64,000 bases of DNA from Curtobacterium luteum (GCF_014646995.1 NZ_BMOI01000008.1:116093-180092), one strand, 5' to 3'; positions 1 through 8,061 are shown, counted from the stretch's first letter. The notes: generated by a model not told the origin, from the sequence alone. A program made the numbers and translations.

Positions 1-1
1 A

Positions 2-21
2 GGGACGGCCGCAGCCGTCCC
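2..21 (-). terminator. Hairpin terminator after the HU gene
   Basis: Eight-base arms GGGACGGC and GCCGTCCC enclose a four-base loop, about 20 bases past the HU stop codon. No clear U-tract is visible, which is common in high-GC actinobacteria. The window edge cuts off anything further downstream. Confidence 0.6.
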
Positions 22-40
22 CCTCACCAGCAGGTCCGTG

Positions 41-328
41 TTACTTGACAGCAGCCTTGAGCTTCGAGCCGGCGCTGACCTTGACCGAGTCGCTCGCGGC
101 GATCTCGATGGCCTCGCCCGTCTGCGGGTTGCGGCCGGTGCGCGCGGCACGGTGGGTCTTCTCGAAGGCGATCCAGCCGGGGATCGTGACCTTGGTGCCG
201 TCGGCGACCGAGCTCGAGACGACGCTGAACAGAGCGTCGACGACGCCGTTCACGGTGGCCTGGCTCTGGCCGGACTCCTGCGCGACGGCAGCGACGAGCT
301 CGGTACGGTTCAGGGACTTGTCAGCCAT
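41..328 (-). CDS. hup: HU family DNA-binding protein
   Basis: A 95-residue histone-like nucleoid protein that binds and bends DNA as a dimer. The sequence starts MADKSLNRTELVAAVA and carries the HU signature around residues 45-65 (IPGWIAFEKTHRAARTGRNP), including the beta-arm segment RTGRNPQTGE. It is the usual bacterial length and lacks the long Lys/Ala-rich C-terminal tail of mycobacterial HupB. GAGGAC lies a few bases upstream of the ATG. It is transcribed alone, toward the window edge, and ends in a hairpin. The identity is secure. Confidence 0.97.
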   Translation of the reverse strand: MADKSLNRTELVAAVAQESGQSQATVNGVVDALFSVVSSSVADGTKVTIPGWIAFEKTHRAARTGRNPQTGEAIEIAASDSVKVSAGSKLKAAVK

Positions 329-514
329 TGGATGTCCTCCTCGGACTTCTTCGGTATGTGTCGGGCCATCAGGCGCGATGCCCGTGGAACCGGGGTCGAA
401 CCTACCAGCCGTCCGGGGCGTTTCCGTCCGACTCGCCCGGATTTCCGGGCCTGTCGCGGGTTCAACGGGTCAGATGTGGCCGATGTGACGAGCGATGTAC
501 CCCGGACACGGCGA

Positions 515-544
515 ACGCCCCGCCACCAGCAGGTGACGGGGCGT
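515..544 (-). terminator. Hairpin terminator after rpsN
   Basis: Thirteen-base arms (ACGCCCCGCCACC and GGTGACGGGGCGT, one mismatch that would be a G-U pair in RNA) begin about 17 bases beyond the rpsN stop. It probably ends the rpmB-rpmG-rpsN transcript. Confidence 0.7.
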
Positions 545-561
545 CCGACGGGGGTGTGTGC

Positions 562-867
562 TTACCAGGAGCTCTTCGTGATGCCCGGCAGCTCGCCACG
601 GTGGGCCATGTCGCGGAAACGGACACGGCTGATGCCGTACTCACCGAGGTGGCCACGGGGGCGACCGTCGATGGCGTCGCGGTTGCGGTAGCGGACCGGC
701 GACGCGTCGCGCGGGAGCTTCTGCAGGCCGACGCGGGCGGCCTCACGCGACTCGTCGGTGCCGTTCGGGTCCACGAGGGCCTTCTTCAGCTCGAGACGAC
801 GCTCGGCGTAGCGCGCGATGACCTCGGCGCGCTGGTTGTTCTTCGCGATCTTGCTCTTCTTCGCCAT
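562..867 (-). CDS. rpsN: 30S ribosomal protein S14, zinc-independent form
   Basis: A 101-residue S14 of the small ribosomal subunit, starting [21 protein letters not shown] and ending [12 protein letters not shown]. The length and the absence of CxxC pairs mark it as the long, cysteine-free (C-minus) type, not the 61-residue zinc-ribbon form. It starts two bases after the rpmG stop and is the last gene of rpmB-rpmG-rpsN. In several actinobacteria such C-minus copies are a zinc-sparing set repressed by Zur, but I see no Zur-type palindrome in front of this operon, so it may be the constitutive copy. A zinc-uptake locus lies 1 kb away. Confidence 0.96.
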   Translation of the reverse strand: MAKKSKIAKNNQRAEVIARYAERRLELKKALVDPNGTDESREAARVGLQKLPRDASPVRYRNRDAIDGRPRGHLGEYGISRVRFRDMAHRGELPGITKSSW

Positions 868-869
868 GC

Positions 870-1040
870 TTAGCGCTCCTCACGGAAGTCGACGTGCTTG
901 CGGACCACCGGGTCGTACTTCTTGAGCACGAGACGGTCCGGGTTGTTGCGACGGTTCTTCTTGGTCACGTAGGTGAACCCGGTGCCCGCCGTGGAGCGGA
1001 GCTTGATGATCGGACGGATGTCCTGACCCTTTTTCGCCAT
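870..1040 (-). CDS. rpmG: 50S ribosomal protein L33
   Basis: A 56-residue L33. It begins [20 protein letters not shown] and ends with a lysine/arginine-rich stretch, KHVDFREER. It contains no cysteine, so it is the zinc-independent form of this large-subunit protein. The start ATG shares one base with the rpmB stop (TGATG), so translation is probably coupled. The stop lies two bases before rpsN. The order rpmB-rpmG-rpsN is typical of actinobacteria. Confidence 0.96.
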   Translation of the reverse strand: MAKKGQDIRPIIKLRSTAGTGFTYVTKKNRRNNPDRLVLKKYDPVVRKHVDFREER

Positions 1041-1276
1041 CAGATCTTCTCCCCACGGGCGAGGAGATCCTTGACGACGGACTCGATGCCGCGTGCGTCG
1101 ATCACCTTGATGCCCTTCGCGCTGAGCGTGAGCGTGACGTTACGACGAAGCGAGGGCACGTAGTACGTCTTCTTCTGCACGTTCGGGTCGAAGCGACGCT
1201 TCGTCCGGCGGTGCGAGTGCGAGATGTTGTGACCGAAGCCGGGGGTGGCGCCGGTCACCTGGCACACTGCTGCCAT
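1040..1276 (-). CDS. rpmB: 50S ribosomal protein L28
   Basis: A 78-residue L28, starting [20 protein letters not shown], with the conserved [10 protein letters not shown] segment near residue 25. The start is fixed by a strong GGAGGAAA ribosome-binding site six bases upstream; a longer in-frame extension to 1339 is possible but lacks such a site. Only one cysteine (C5) remains of the CxxC pairs found in zinc-binding L28, so it is a C-minus form. It heads the rpmB-rpmG-rpsN operon. Confidence 0.96.
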   Translation of the reverse strand: MAAVCQVTGATPGFGHNISHSHRRTKRRFDPNVQKKTYYVPSLRRNVTLTLSAKGIKVIDARGIESVVKDLLARGEKI

Positions 1277-1790
1277 GGTTTCCTCCTGAGTACCGTGCGG
1301 TCGGACGACCGCACCCAAGGTCACTTGCCTGGTGCACACGCGCTGTCACTGCCCACGAGGGGCCGGTCGAGCGAGGGGGTTGTGCGCACCGCCCAGTCCC
1401 GCAGCCCCTGTCGAAGGGACCGTGGGCACCGCGCGACCGCGGCGTTCGCGACGGTCGGAGGGCTTGGTAACGAGCTGTTCTCCGCGCAGGCGCGGAGGAC
1501 CAAGGGAAGACTCTACGCGAGCCTCGGGCGTGTCGCAAGCCGGGCGGGTGAGCGCGTGCGTGCCTGCGTCGGCCGGGAGGCACGGTGCGGGTCCGGCGGG
1601 CCGGTTCCACTCGCGTGGCAGCGCGGCGCTCGTGCGGGCGCGGCGCTCGTGAGGTCACGACACCCCGCTCGTGGATGCTGGCAGGTCAACAACGGTCGCT
1701 TCGCCGACGACAGTGCGACGGTTCGTGACCGGTCGGCGTCCGTACAGCGGGGCGTCGCGACCGCCCGAGCGGGCCGCACCCACCGGGCCG
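1277..1790. other. Gene-free leader region of the ribosomal operon
   Basis: No convincing gene lies between L28 and the hydrolase at 1791; open frames here are GC-driven. Immediately upstream of the L28 ribosome-binding site, 1295-1314 is a perfect hairpin (GTGCGGTC, loop GGAC, GACCGCAC) that would sit in the mRNA leader. I looked for a TTGATAAC-type Zur palindrome and found none. I see no tRNA or riboswitch fold. Confidence 0.5.
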
Positions 1791-2486
1791 CTACGGCCCG
1801 TCGATCGGCTTCGGCGCGAGCGCCTGCACCATGAGCTCGCCGAGCTCCCGCGGCGCGGTGAACATCGGCCAGTGTCCGGTGTCGAGCCCCACGATCGTGA
1901 GGTCCTCGGTCGCCACGAGCTCGGCCGCCCATGCCTGGTGGTCCGCCACCATCGCGGCGAGGTCCGACGCCGGCATCTCGCACGAGATCACCGTCGCCGG
2001 GATCGCGTGCCGCGCCGGGTCCGCGTAGTGGAACGGGTCCGAGGGCAGCGCCGCGGGCTCGGGGACCGCACGACGCTCGAACGCCTCGCGGAGCGCCGGC
2101 GTCATGCCCCGGACGGTCGGCTCCTCCCACACGTCCCACGACGGCAGCGGGACGACGCCGTCCACCACGGGCAGCTCGTCGTTGACGCACCCGCCCTCGG
2201 GTCCGGGGAACGTGTCGACGTAGAGCAGGTGCGCCACGAGCGACGGCCGCTGGTCGGCTGCCATGAAGGCGATGGGGCCAGCGCCGGAGTGTCCCGCGAG
2301 CACGACCGGTTCCTCGGCCGTCGCGACCTCGTCGAGCAGTGCCACGAGCGCGGCGACCTGCGCGTCGAGCGAGTCGCCCGTCCGGGTCACCGCCTGCACC
2401 GAGTGGCCGGCTGCGACCAGCACCGGAGCGACGTCGTCCCACGCACTCGCGTCGAGCCAGAACCCTGGCACCAGGATCACGTGCAT
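1791..2486 (-). CDS. Alpha/beta hydrolase
   Basis: A 231-residue single-domain alpha/beta hydrolase. It opens with VILVPGFWLDASAWDDV (oxyanion-hole region) and has the nucleophile elbow GHSGAG near residues 68-73, with a late DTGHWPMF supplying the catalytic histidine. The family includes esterases, haloperoxidase-like enzymes and plant methylesterase-like proteins, and the substrate cannot be read from sequence. It begins 10 bases after zur on the same strand, so it is probably the last gene of the znuACB-zur transcript. No signal peptide is seen. Confidence 0.8.
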   Translation of the reverse strand: MHVILVPGFWLDASAWDDVAPVLVAAGHSVQAVTRTGDSLDAQVAALVALLDEVATAEEPVVLAGHSGAGPIAFMAADQRPSLVAHLLYVDTFPGPEGGCVNDELPVVDGVVPLPSWDVWEEPTVRGMTPALREAFERRAVPEPAALPSDPFHYADPARHAIPATVISCEMPASDLAAMVADHQAWAAELVATEDLTIVGLDTGHWPMFTAPRELGELMVQALAPKPIDGP

Positions 2487-2496
2487 GTCCCGCAGG

Positions 2497-2910
2497 CTAC
2501 GCGCCCGCCCGCGCCGCGGTGCACGCGGCGCACTCGCCGAAGATGTCGACGACGTGGCTCGCGTTCGTGAAGCCGTGCTGCGCCGCGACCTCCTGCGCCC
2601 ACCGCTCGACGGGGTCCGCCTCGATCTCGACCGTGCGACCGCAGTTCCGGCAGATGAGGTGGTGGTGGTGCGCGTCGGTCGTGCACGCGCGGTACAGGGA
2701 CTCGCCGTCCTGCTGCAGCGAGTCGGCGTCCCCCTCCGCGGCGAGGTCGGCCAACGCCCGGTAGACGGTCGCGAGTCCGATGGTCGAGCCGCCCTCGCGG
2801 AGGTGCTGGTGGAGCGCCTGCGCGCTCACGAATCCCTCGGTCGAGCCGAGGGCGCCGCGGACGGCCTCCCGCTGCCAGGTGTTCCGCTTGGGCTTCTGCA
2901 CGGCGTTCAC
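2497..2910 (-). CDS. zur: Fur-family zinc uptake regulator
   Basis: A 137-residue Fur-family repressor. The N-terminal winged helix (residues about 8-75) includes TIGLATVYRALADLA. The dimerisation domain carries HHHH (81-84) and two structural zinc pairs, CRNC (87-90) and CAAC (127-130). The GTG start at 2910 overlaps the znuB stop as GTGA, so it is coupled to the transporter. Its position behind znuACB argues for Zur over Fur or a peroxide sensor. The zinc-bound dimer would bind the palindrome before znuA and so also repress its own gene. Specificity is inferred from context and not proven. Confidence 0.9.
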   Translation of the reverse strand: MNAVQKPKRNTWQREAVRGALGSTEGFVSAQALHQHLREGGSTIGLATVYRALADLAAEGDADSLQQDGESLYRACTTDAHHHHLICRNCGRTVEIEADPVERWAQEVAAQHGFTNASHVVDIFGECAACTAARAGA

Positions 2911-3839
2911 GCGCTGGCTCCGATCTTCGTGTCCACTCCGGCACCGGTCTGGAGGCCCGGATCGCCTCCGCCGTCCCGCTCGCGCCCGGCGACCCGGTCG
3001 CGTCCGCGGCGGTCCTTCCGCGCTCCGACGATGCGGCACACGACCCAGATGGCGAAGGAGATCGTGGTGACGTAGGGGCTGATCGGCAGGCCGCCGCCGA
3101 GGGCGAGCAGGATGCCGCCGACCACCGAGGTGACGGCGAACACGGTCGACAGCACCGGCACCACGACCGGGTGCGAGGTCAGGCGGAGCGCCGCGGCGGC
3201 CGGTGTGACGAGCAGCGAGAGCACGAGGAGCGCGCCGACGATCTGCACCGAGACCGCGGTGGCGAGGCCGAGCACGAGCATGAACACGATCGCGAGCGTC
3301 CGCACCGGGATGCCCGCCGCGGCGGCGACGTCGGGATCGACGGACGAGAACATCAGCGGGCGCCAGACGACGAGCAGGGTCGCGACGACGATCGCGGCGA
3401 TGACGACGAGGAAGGTCAGCTGCGGGTTGTCGACCGACACGATCTGCCCGGTCAACAGGCCGAACTTGTTCGCCGCCCGCCCCTTGTAGAGCGCGAGGCA
3501 GAGGATGCCGAGCCCGAGCCCGAACGGCATGAGCACGGCGATGATCGAGTTGCGCTCCCGCGCCCGTGACCCGAGCAGCCCGATGAGCAGCGCCGCGATG
3601 ACCGAGCCGACGAGCGACCCGGTCACGACGTTGACGCCCAGCAGCAGCGACGCGGAGGCCCCCGCGAACGAGAGCTCCGAGATGCCGTGCACGGCGAACG
3701 GCATGTTGCGGGCGATGACGAACGGGCCGATGAGCCCGCCGACGATGCCGAGCACCGCGCCCGCCCAGATCGAGTTCTGCACGAGCACCAGGAGCTCGCC
3801 GTAGTCCTGGAAGGAGAACACCTGCGACCACACGTCCAT
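2907..3839 (-). CDS. znuB: Zinc ABC transporter permease
   Basis: A 310-residue integral membrane protein of the ABC-3 family (ZnuB/MntB/TroC). It has about eight hydrophobic helices, and the conserved segment RNMPFAVHGISELSFAGA lies near residues 44-61. It forms the membrane channel for zinc delivered by ZnuA and powered by ZnuC. The C-terminal 40 residues are polar and Gly/Arg/Asp-rich, longer than usual. Its ATG overlaps the znuC stop by one base, and its stop overlaps the zur start by four. Confidence 0.94.
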   Translation of the reverse strand: MDVWSQVFSFQDYGELLVLVQNSIWAGAVLGIVGGLIGPFVIARNMPFAVHGISELSFAGASASLLLGVNVVTGSLVGSVIAALLIGLLGSRARERNSIIAVLMPFGLGLGILCLALYKGRAANKFGLLTGQIVSVDNPQLTFLVVIAAIVVATLLVVWRPLMFSSVDPDVAAAAGIPVRTLAIVFMLVLGLATAVSVQIVGALLVLSLLVTPAAAALRLTSHPVVVPVLSTVFAVTSVVGGILLALGGGLPISPYVTTISFAIWVVCRIVGARKDRRGRDRVAGRERDGGGDPGLQTGAGVDTKIGASA

Positions 3840-4717
3840 CAGATCCGCCCTTCGTCCGGCACGACCGCGTGCGGGTCCGGGTCGCAGTGGTGGTCGTGGG
3901 CGGCCTCGTTCGCCCCGACGATGACGATCCGCCCCATGGTCCGCACGACGTCCACGGGCGTGCCGTAGAGGTCGCTGAGCACGTCGGAGCGGAGGACCTC
4001 GTCGGGCGCACCGATCCGGAAGCGCCCGCCGGCGATGTAGAGCACCCGGTCGACCACGTCGAGGATCGGGTTGACGTCGTGCGTCACGAAGAGCACCGCC
4101 GCGTCCCGCTGTCGACGCTGCCGGTCGATGAGCTCGGTCACGCCGCGCTGGTGCCGCAGGTCGAGCGAGATGAGGGGTTCGTCGCAGAGGAGCAGCGCGG
4201 GATCGGCGGCGATGGCCTGCCCGACGCGGGTGCGCTGCTGCTCGCCGCCGGAGAGCTCGGCGACCGGGGCGTCCGCGAACGCCGTCGCACCGACCTCGTC
4301 GAGGATGCGGTCGATCCGGGCCCGGGCCGCACGGGACACCGGCCGGACACCCCATCGGTGTCCGGTAACGCCCTGGGCGACCATGTCCCGTGCGCGGAGG
4401 GGCGTCCCGGCCTCCATCAGGCGTTGCTGCGGGATGTACCCGATCCGTCGGTGTCCGCGACGCACCGGCTGCCCGAGGAACGACATCGAGCCGCTCGTCA
4501 GCCGCTGCTGGCCGAGCACGGTCCGCAGGAGCGAGGTCTTGCCGGCGCCGTTCGGTCCGAGCACCGCGAGGAACTCCCCCGGCGCGACGTCGAGGTCCAG
4601 GTGGGACCACAGCGGTCGCACACCGTAGGAGAGCGCCGCGTCACGCAGGGCGAGCACGGCGGAACCGCCACGGCCCGAGGCCGCGGCGGTCCGCGAGGAG
4701 GTCTGGACGGTCGTCAC
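3839..4717 (-). CDS. znuC: Zinc ABC transporter ATP-binding protein
   Basis: A 292-residue ABC ATPase. Walker A is GPNGAGKT, the signature motif is LSGGEQQR, Walker B is LLLCDEPL and the switch histidine is in FVTHDVN. I chose the GTG at 4717, which overlaps the znuA stop as GTGA; a longer frame reaches 4762 but would run deep into znuA. The approximately 28-residue N-terminal Ser/Ala/Gly stretch before LALRDAALSYG is unusual. The C-terminal tail contains HDHHCDPDPH, a His/Asp-rich segment that may bind metal. Confidence 0.94.
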   Translation of the reverse strand: MTTVQTSSRTAAASGRGGSAVLALRDAALSYGVRPLWSHLDLDVAPGEFLAVLGPNGAGKTSLLRTVLGQQRLTSGSMSFLGQPVRRGHRRIGYIPQQRLMEAGTPLRARDMVAQGVTGHRWGVRPVSRAARARIDRILDEVGATAFADAPVAELSGGEQQRTRVGQAIAADPALLLCDEPLISLDLRHQRGVTELIDRQRRQRDAAVLFVTHDVNPILDVVDRVLYIAGGRFRIGAPDEVLRSDVLSDLYGTPVDVVRTMGRIVIVGANEAAHDHHCDPDPHAVVPDEGRI

Positions 4718-5625
4718 TTCGCCAGCGCCGCCGTCACCGCGTCGATGTTCGCCTGCTGCCACGAGACGTAATCCTCCCCCTTCGGGAGCGTCTCCGTGAC
4801 ACCGACGACCGGGACACCGGCCTGGTCGGCTGCCTTCTTGACCTGCTCGGTCTCCGGGCTGGACGTCTGCTCGTTGTACGCGAGCAGCTTCACGGACTTC
4901 TGGCTGAAGAGCTCGAGCGTGTCGTTGAGGGCGGCCGGCGGGACGTCGTCGCCCTCCTCGATCGCCTCGGAGAACTTCTCGGGCGTGACGTTGTCGAGCC
5001 CGATCGCGTCGAAGAGGTACCCCGGCACGGGCTCGGTGTACGCCACCTCCTCGCCGTCGTACTTCGTCTTGAGCGAGGCCGTCTGCGACTCGAGCTGCTC
5101 GAGCTTCCCGGTGAGGGTCTTCGCGTTCGCCTCGAAGGTGTTCTTGTCCGCACCGTCGAGGTCGCCGAGCCGCGTCGCGACGTCGTCCACGAGCTTCACC
5201 ATCGTCGGGTAGTCGTAGAAGACGTGCTCGTTGAACTCGGTGTCGCCACCCTTGTCGAGGCCGGAGAGCTGCACGACGTTGATGGTGTCGGCCTTCGTGT
5301 TCGAGGCGTCCGCGAGGGTCGTCATGAAGTCGTCGTAGCCGCCGCCGTTCTCGATGAGGAGGTCGGCTTTCGACACCGCGAGCTGGGTCTTCGCGCTCGC
5401 CTCGAACGAGTGCGGGTCCTGCGACGGGTCGTCGAGCAAGCTCGTCACCGAGACGTGCTCGCCACCGATCGACTCGACGAGCGAGCCGTACACGTTGGTG
5501 GAGGCGACGACCTGGATCGTGCCGTCCGAGCTGGCGTCACCGGAGCCGGAGCCGGCCGCGCAGCCGGTCAGGGCGAGCGCGGCTGCGCCGGCGACGAGCG
5601 GGAGGACGAGGAGACGCTGCTGCAT
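4714..5625 (-). CDS. znuA: Zinc-binding lipoprotein of the ABC transporter
   Basis: A 303-residue periplasmic-type solute-binding protein (ZnuA/MntC, cluster A-I). The N-terminus is a lipoprotein signal with lipobox LTGC (Cys22), so it should be anchored outside the membrane. Visible candidate ligands are His72 in DPHSFE and His134 in NEHVFYDYP. The third position, usually a histidine before a GY motif, reads TEPVPGYLFDAIGL, with Glu in its place. There is no His-rich loop. It is first in the znuACB-zur operon, 21 bases behind a Zur-type operator. Confidence 0.93.
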   Translation of the reverse strand: MQQRLLVLPLVAGAAALALTGCAAGSGSGDASSDGTIQVVASTNVYGSLVESIGGEHVSVTSLLDDPSQDPHSFEASAKTQLAVSKADLLIENGGGYDDFMTTLADASNTKADTINVVQLSGLDKGGDTEFNEHVFYDYPTMVKLVDDVATRLGDLDGADKNTFEANAKTLTGKLEQLESQTASLKTKYDGEEVAYTEPVPGYLFDAIGLDNVTPEKFSEAIEEGDDVPPAALNDTLELFSQKSVKLLAYNEQTSSPETEQVKKAADQAGVPVVGVTETLPKGEDYVSWQQANIDAVTAALAK

Positions 5626-5645
5626 GTCGACGACGCTAGCGCTTG

Positions 5646-5662
5646 TTGATAACGGTTGTCAA
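5646..5662 (-). promoter_or_regulatory. Candidate Zur box before znuA
   Basis: TTGATAACGGTTGTCAA is a 17-base palindrome with eight-base arms around a central G and a single mismatch. It lies 21 bases upstream of znuA. Read on the gene strand it contains TTGACA, a likely -35 box, so bound repressor would block polymerase. The shape and position fit a Fur/Zur operator and would give zinc-dependent repression of znuACB-zur. Assignment to Zur rests on the adjacent gene. Confidence 0.75.
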
Positions 5663-5690
5663 AATCAGTCGCGTGAGGAAGGCGCCAGTG

Positions 5691-5738
5691 GACGGACTGG
5701 AGGCGCGGTACCGGCTGGCACCGCGCCTCCAGTCCGTC
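5691..5738. repeat. 48-bp palindromic repeat, copy 1
   Basis: Nineteen-base perfect arms (GACGGACTGGAGGCGCGGT and its complement) flank a 10-base loop. It starts 13 bases after the stop of the PTS IIC gene, so it may act as its terminator. Closely related palindromes of the same 48-base length occur at 31125, 39625 and 43012, with shorter relatives at 51632 and 51682. Confidence 0.85.
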
Positions 5739-5750
5739 AGGTGGTGACGT

Positions 5751-7019
5751 CTACGGCTTCGTGGCCGCGTCGATCGTGTTCTCGGCGATCGCGTCCTCCT
5801 CGCGGCCGGGCGTGCGGAGGTTCCACTTCTTGATCACGAACGAGAACAGGAAGTAGTAGACGACCGCGTAGCCGAGGCCGATCGGGATGAGCCAGATCGC
5901 GCCGTCCGCCTTCCCGAAGTTGAGCAGGTAGTCGATCGCTCCGGCCGAGAACGAGAAACCGTCGCGGATGCCCAGGGCGTTGACGAGGGCGAGGGACGTG
6001 CCCGTGAGGAACGCGTGGATGACGTAGAGCGGGAACGCCACGAACATGAACGAGTACTCGAGCGGCTCGGTGATGCCCGTGACGAACGAGGTGAGCGCCG
6101 CGGAGAGCATGATGCCACCCACCAGCTTGCGGTTCTGCGGCTTGGCGTTCCGCCAGATGGCGAGGGCGCCGGCCGGCAGCGCGAACATCATGATCGGGAA
6201 GAAGCCGGTCTGGAAGATGCCGGCGGTCGGGTCGCCCGCGAGGAAGCGCGGGATGTCGCCGTGGACGATCGTGCCGGCCGCGTCGGTGAAGCTGCCGAGC
6301 TGGAACCACGGGAAGAAGTTCAGCAGCTGGTGCAGGCCGACCGGGATGAGCAGACGGTTGGCGAACCCGAAGATGCCACCACCGATCACGGCGTTGTCCG
6401 CCACGGCCTGGCCGGCCGCGGTGAGGGCGATGTCGAAGTAGCGGTAGACGAGCGACATCAGGACGGCGATGACGAGACCGGCGGCCGCGGTGAGGATCGG
6501 CACGAGGCGGCGACCCGAGAAGAAGCCGAGGAAGTCGGGCATCTTCGTCCGGTGGAACCGCTGCCACAGACCCGCTGCGACGAGGCCCATCACGATGCCG
6601 CCGAGGACGCCGAAGTTGATGGTGGCCTGGTCGCCGTTCGCGTCCTTGACGCCCTTGAGGACGAGCGGGGACATGACCGCGAAGACCTGGTACATGACCA
6701 TGTAGCCGACGACCGCGGCGAGCGCCGTGGTGCCGTCCGACTTCTTCGCCCAGCCGATCGCGATGCCGACGGCGAAGAGGAGTGGCAGCCAGGTGAAGAT
6801 CGCGCTGCCCGCCGCGCCGATGACGTTCGCTCCGTCACCGAACCCCGGGATGGCGCCGAGCATGTCGCTCTGCCCGAGGCGCTTCAGGATGCCCGCGGCG
6901 GGCATGACCGCGATCGGTAGGAGCAGGCTCCGTCCGAGGCGCTGCGCGTTGGCGAAGAAGCGTGACTGCTTCTTCGGGGCCTTCTTCTCCGGCACGTCCG
7001 TGGCGGTGGTGACGCTCAT
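5751..7019 (-). CDS. nagE: PTS IIC component, N-acetylglucosamine/glucose type
   Basis: A 422-residue sugar-transporting membrane subunit of the glucose/GlcNAc PTS superfamily. After a charged 25-residue leader, it has about ten hydrophobic helices. Family motifs include LPIAVMPAAGILKRLG (35-50), the IPVGLHQLLNF loop and the substrate-loop GITEPLEYSFMF. The IIB domain is separate (next gene, divergent), the arrangement known for actinobacterial NagE/NagF. It is transcribed away from the IIB-IIA genes, with a shared operator region between. GlcNAc specificity is inferred from the family and from the DasR/NagR-like operator. Confidence 0.88.
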   Translation of the reverse strand: MSVTTATDVPEKKAPKKQSRFFANAQRLGRSLLLPIAVMPAAGILKRLGQSDMLGAIPGFGDGANVIGAAGSAIFTWLPLLFAVGIAIGWAKKSDGTTALAAVVGYMVMYQVFAVMSPLVLKGVKDANGDQATINFGVLGGIVMGLVAAGLWQRFHRTKMPDFLGFFSGRRLVPILTAAAGLVIAVLMSLVYRYFDIALTAAGQAVADNAVIGGGIFGFANRLLIPVGLHQLLNFFPWFQLGSFTDAAGTIVHGDIPRFLAGDPTAGIFQTGFFPIMMFALPAGALAIWRNAKPQNRKLVGGIMLSAALTSFVTGITEPLEYSFMFVAFPLYVIHAFLTGTSLALVNALGIRDGFSFSAGAIDYLLNFGKADGAIWLIPIGLGYAVVYYFLFSFVIKKWNLRTPGREEDAIAENTIDAATKP

Positions 7020-7116
7020 CGGAGTTCCTCTCGTCGTCGGGTGGAGCTGCGGGGTATCGGGGAGTTGAGTCGCGCGGGTGTCGCCGGTAGCCTCGGCGTA
7101 GTGCCGAGCCGGTCCT

Positions 7117-7136
7117 GTCCGGTCATGACCAGTTCC
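7117..7136. promoter_or_regulatory. GntR operator in the PTS divergent promoter region
   Basis: GGTCATGACC (7121-7130) is a perfect palindrome followed by AGTTCC. The same 16 bases, with one change, occur before the gntR gene at 8851-8866. The half-site GACCAGT matches the recognised DasR/NagR consensus family, so this is the likely operator for both nagE and the IIB-IIA pair. Confidence 0.75.
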
Positions 7137-7200
7137 GTAGTCTGAACCGCAACCGAACGCATGTCAACCTGGTACGAACACCCTTAACGAGGAGGAAACG

Positions 7201-7437
7201 ATGGCCGACATCAAGGCAGCCGACATCATCGCCGCGCTCGGCGGTGCCGACAACATCGACGAGGTCGAGGGCTGCATCACGCGCCTCCGCGTCGAGGTCG
7301 AGGACGGGGACCTCGTGGACAAGGCCGCGCTCCAGGCCGCCGGCGCCCAGGCCGTCGTCGGCGGGGGCACCGGGTGGCAGGTCATCGTCGGTCCGATCGC
7401 GGACAACCTCGCGCAGGACATCCAGGACGAGCTGTGA
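7201..7437 (+). CDS. PTS IIB component, glucose/GlcNAc family
   Basis: A 78-residue phosphocarrier. The active-site cysteine is Cys25 in EVEGCITRLRVEV, the classic IIB(Glc) motif. It takes phosphate from IIA and passes it to sugar entering through NagE. A strong GAGGAGGAAACG ribosome-binding site precedes the ATG. Its stop overlaps the IIA start (GTGA). Single-domain IIB of this size matches NagF-type proteins of Streptomyces. Confidence 0.92.
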   Translation: MADIKAADIIAALGGADNIDEVEGCITRLRVEVEDGDLVDKAALQAAGAQAVVGGGTGWQVIVGPIADNLAQDIQDEL

Positions 7438-7886
7438 CGGCGGTCCGCACGCCGTTCGGCGGTCCGGTCGTCGCGCTCGCCGACGTGCCCGACCCGGTGT
7501 TCGCCGGGCAGCTCGTCGGCGCGGGGGTCGCGGTCGACCCGACGGGCGTCGAGGGTGCGGTGACCGCCGTGGCCCCGGTCGACGGGACCATCGTCAAGCT
7601 GCACCCGCACGCGTTCGCGCTGCAGGGTGCTGCGGGCGCCGACGTCCTCGTGCACGTCGGCATCGACACCGTGAAGCTCGGGGGTGAGGGCTTCGAGCTC
7701 CTCGCTGCCGAGGGCGACACGGTCTCGGCGGGTGACCCGGTCGTCCGGTTCACCCCGTCGGTCATCTCGGCCGCCGGCTACTCGCCGATCTGCCCCGTCG
7801 TCGTGCTCGGCTCCGCGCCGGACTCGGTGCCGCAGGGCACGGTCGGCACCACGGTCCGCGAGGGCGACGCGCTCTTCGAGGCGTAG
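7434..7886 (+). CDS. crr: PTS IIA component, glucose family (Crr-like)
   Basis: A 150-residue IIA(Glc)-type protein. The phospho-accepting histidine is His74 in VLVHVGIDTVKL, with the assisting His59 in LHPHAFALQ. The start is the GTG at 7434 that overlaps the IIB stop by four bases; an in-frame upstream ATG would lie inside IIB. It relays phosphate from HPr to IIB and may also signal carbon status. The gene is followed by a 21-base tandem array and then the convergent gntR. Confidence 0.92.
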   Translation: MTAVRTPFGGPVVALADVPDPVFAGQLVGAGVAVDPTGVEGAVTAVAPVDGTIVKLHPHAFALQGAAGADVLVHVGIDTVKLGGEGFELLAAEGDTVSAGDPVVRFTPSVISAAGYSPICPVVVLGSAPDSVPQGTVGTTVREGDALFEA

Positions 7887-7891
7887 GCGCG

Positions 7892-7975
7892 GGGCCGCGC
7901 GCGCCGAGTCTCGGGCCGCGCGCGCCGAGTCTCGGGCCGCGCGCGCCGAGTCTCGGGCCGCGCGCGCCGAGTCTC
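7892..7975. repeat. 21-bp tandem repeat, four copies
   Basis: GGGCCGCGCGCGCCGAGTCT plus C is repeated four times with no change, directly after the IIA stop and before the convergent gntR. Junctions create the small palindrome GAGTCTC with flanking GGG/CCC. A degenerate inverted copy lies near 8026-8060. It encodes nothing sensible; it could form a terminator-like structure in either direction. Confidence 0.85.
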
Positions 7976-8061
7976 GGCGTGGGCGACCGTTCTCGCGGCC
8001 CGGAGCCCGAGAACTGTCGCTCAGCCCGAGTCTCGGGCCGCGCGTCGCGCGCCGCGCGCGC

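Noticed and set aside
1321..1503. A 60-residue frame before L28
   Set aside because: No ribosome-binding site, no hydrophobic or domain pattern, and it lies in the probable leader of the ribosomal operon.
1277..1790. Zur operator, riboswitch or tRNA before the ribosomal protein operon
   Set aside because: No TTGATAAC-type palindrome, tRNA arms or known riboswitch pattern could be found; only an eight-base hairpin beside the ribosome-binding site is clear.
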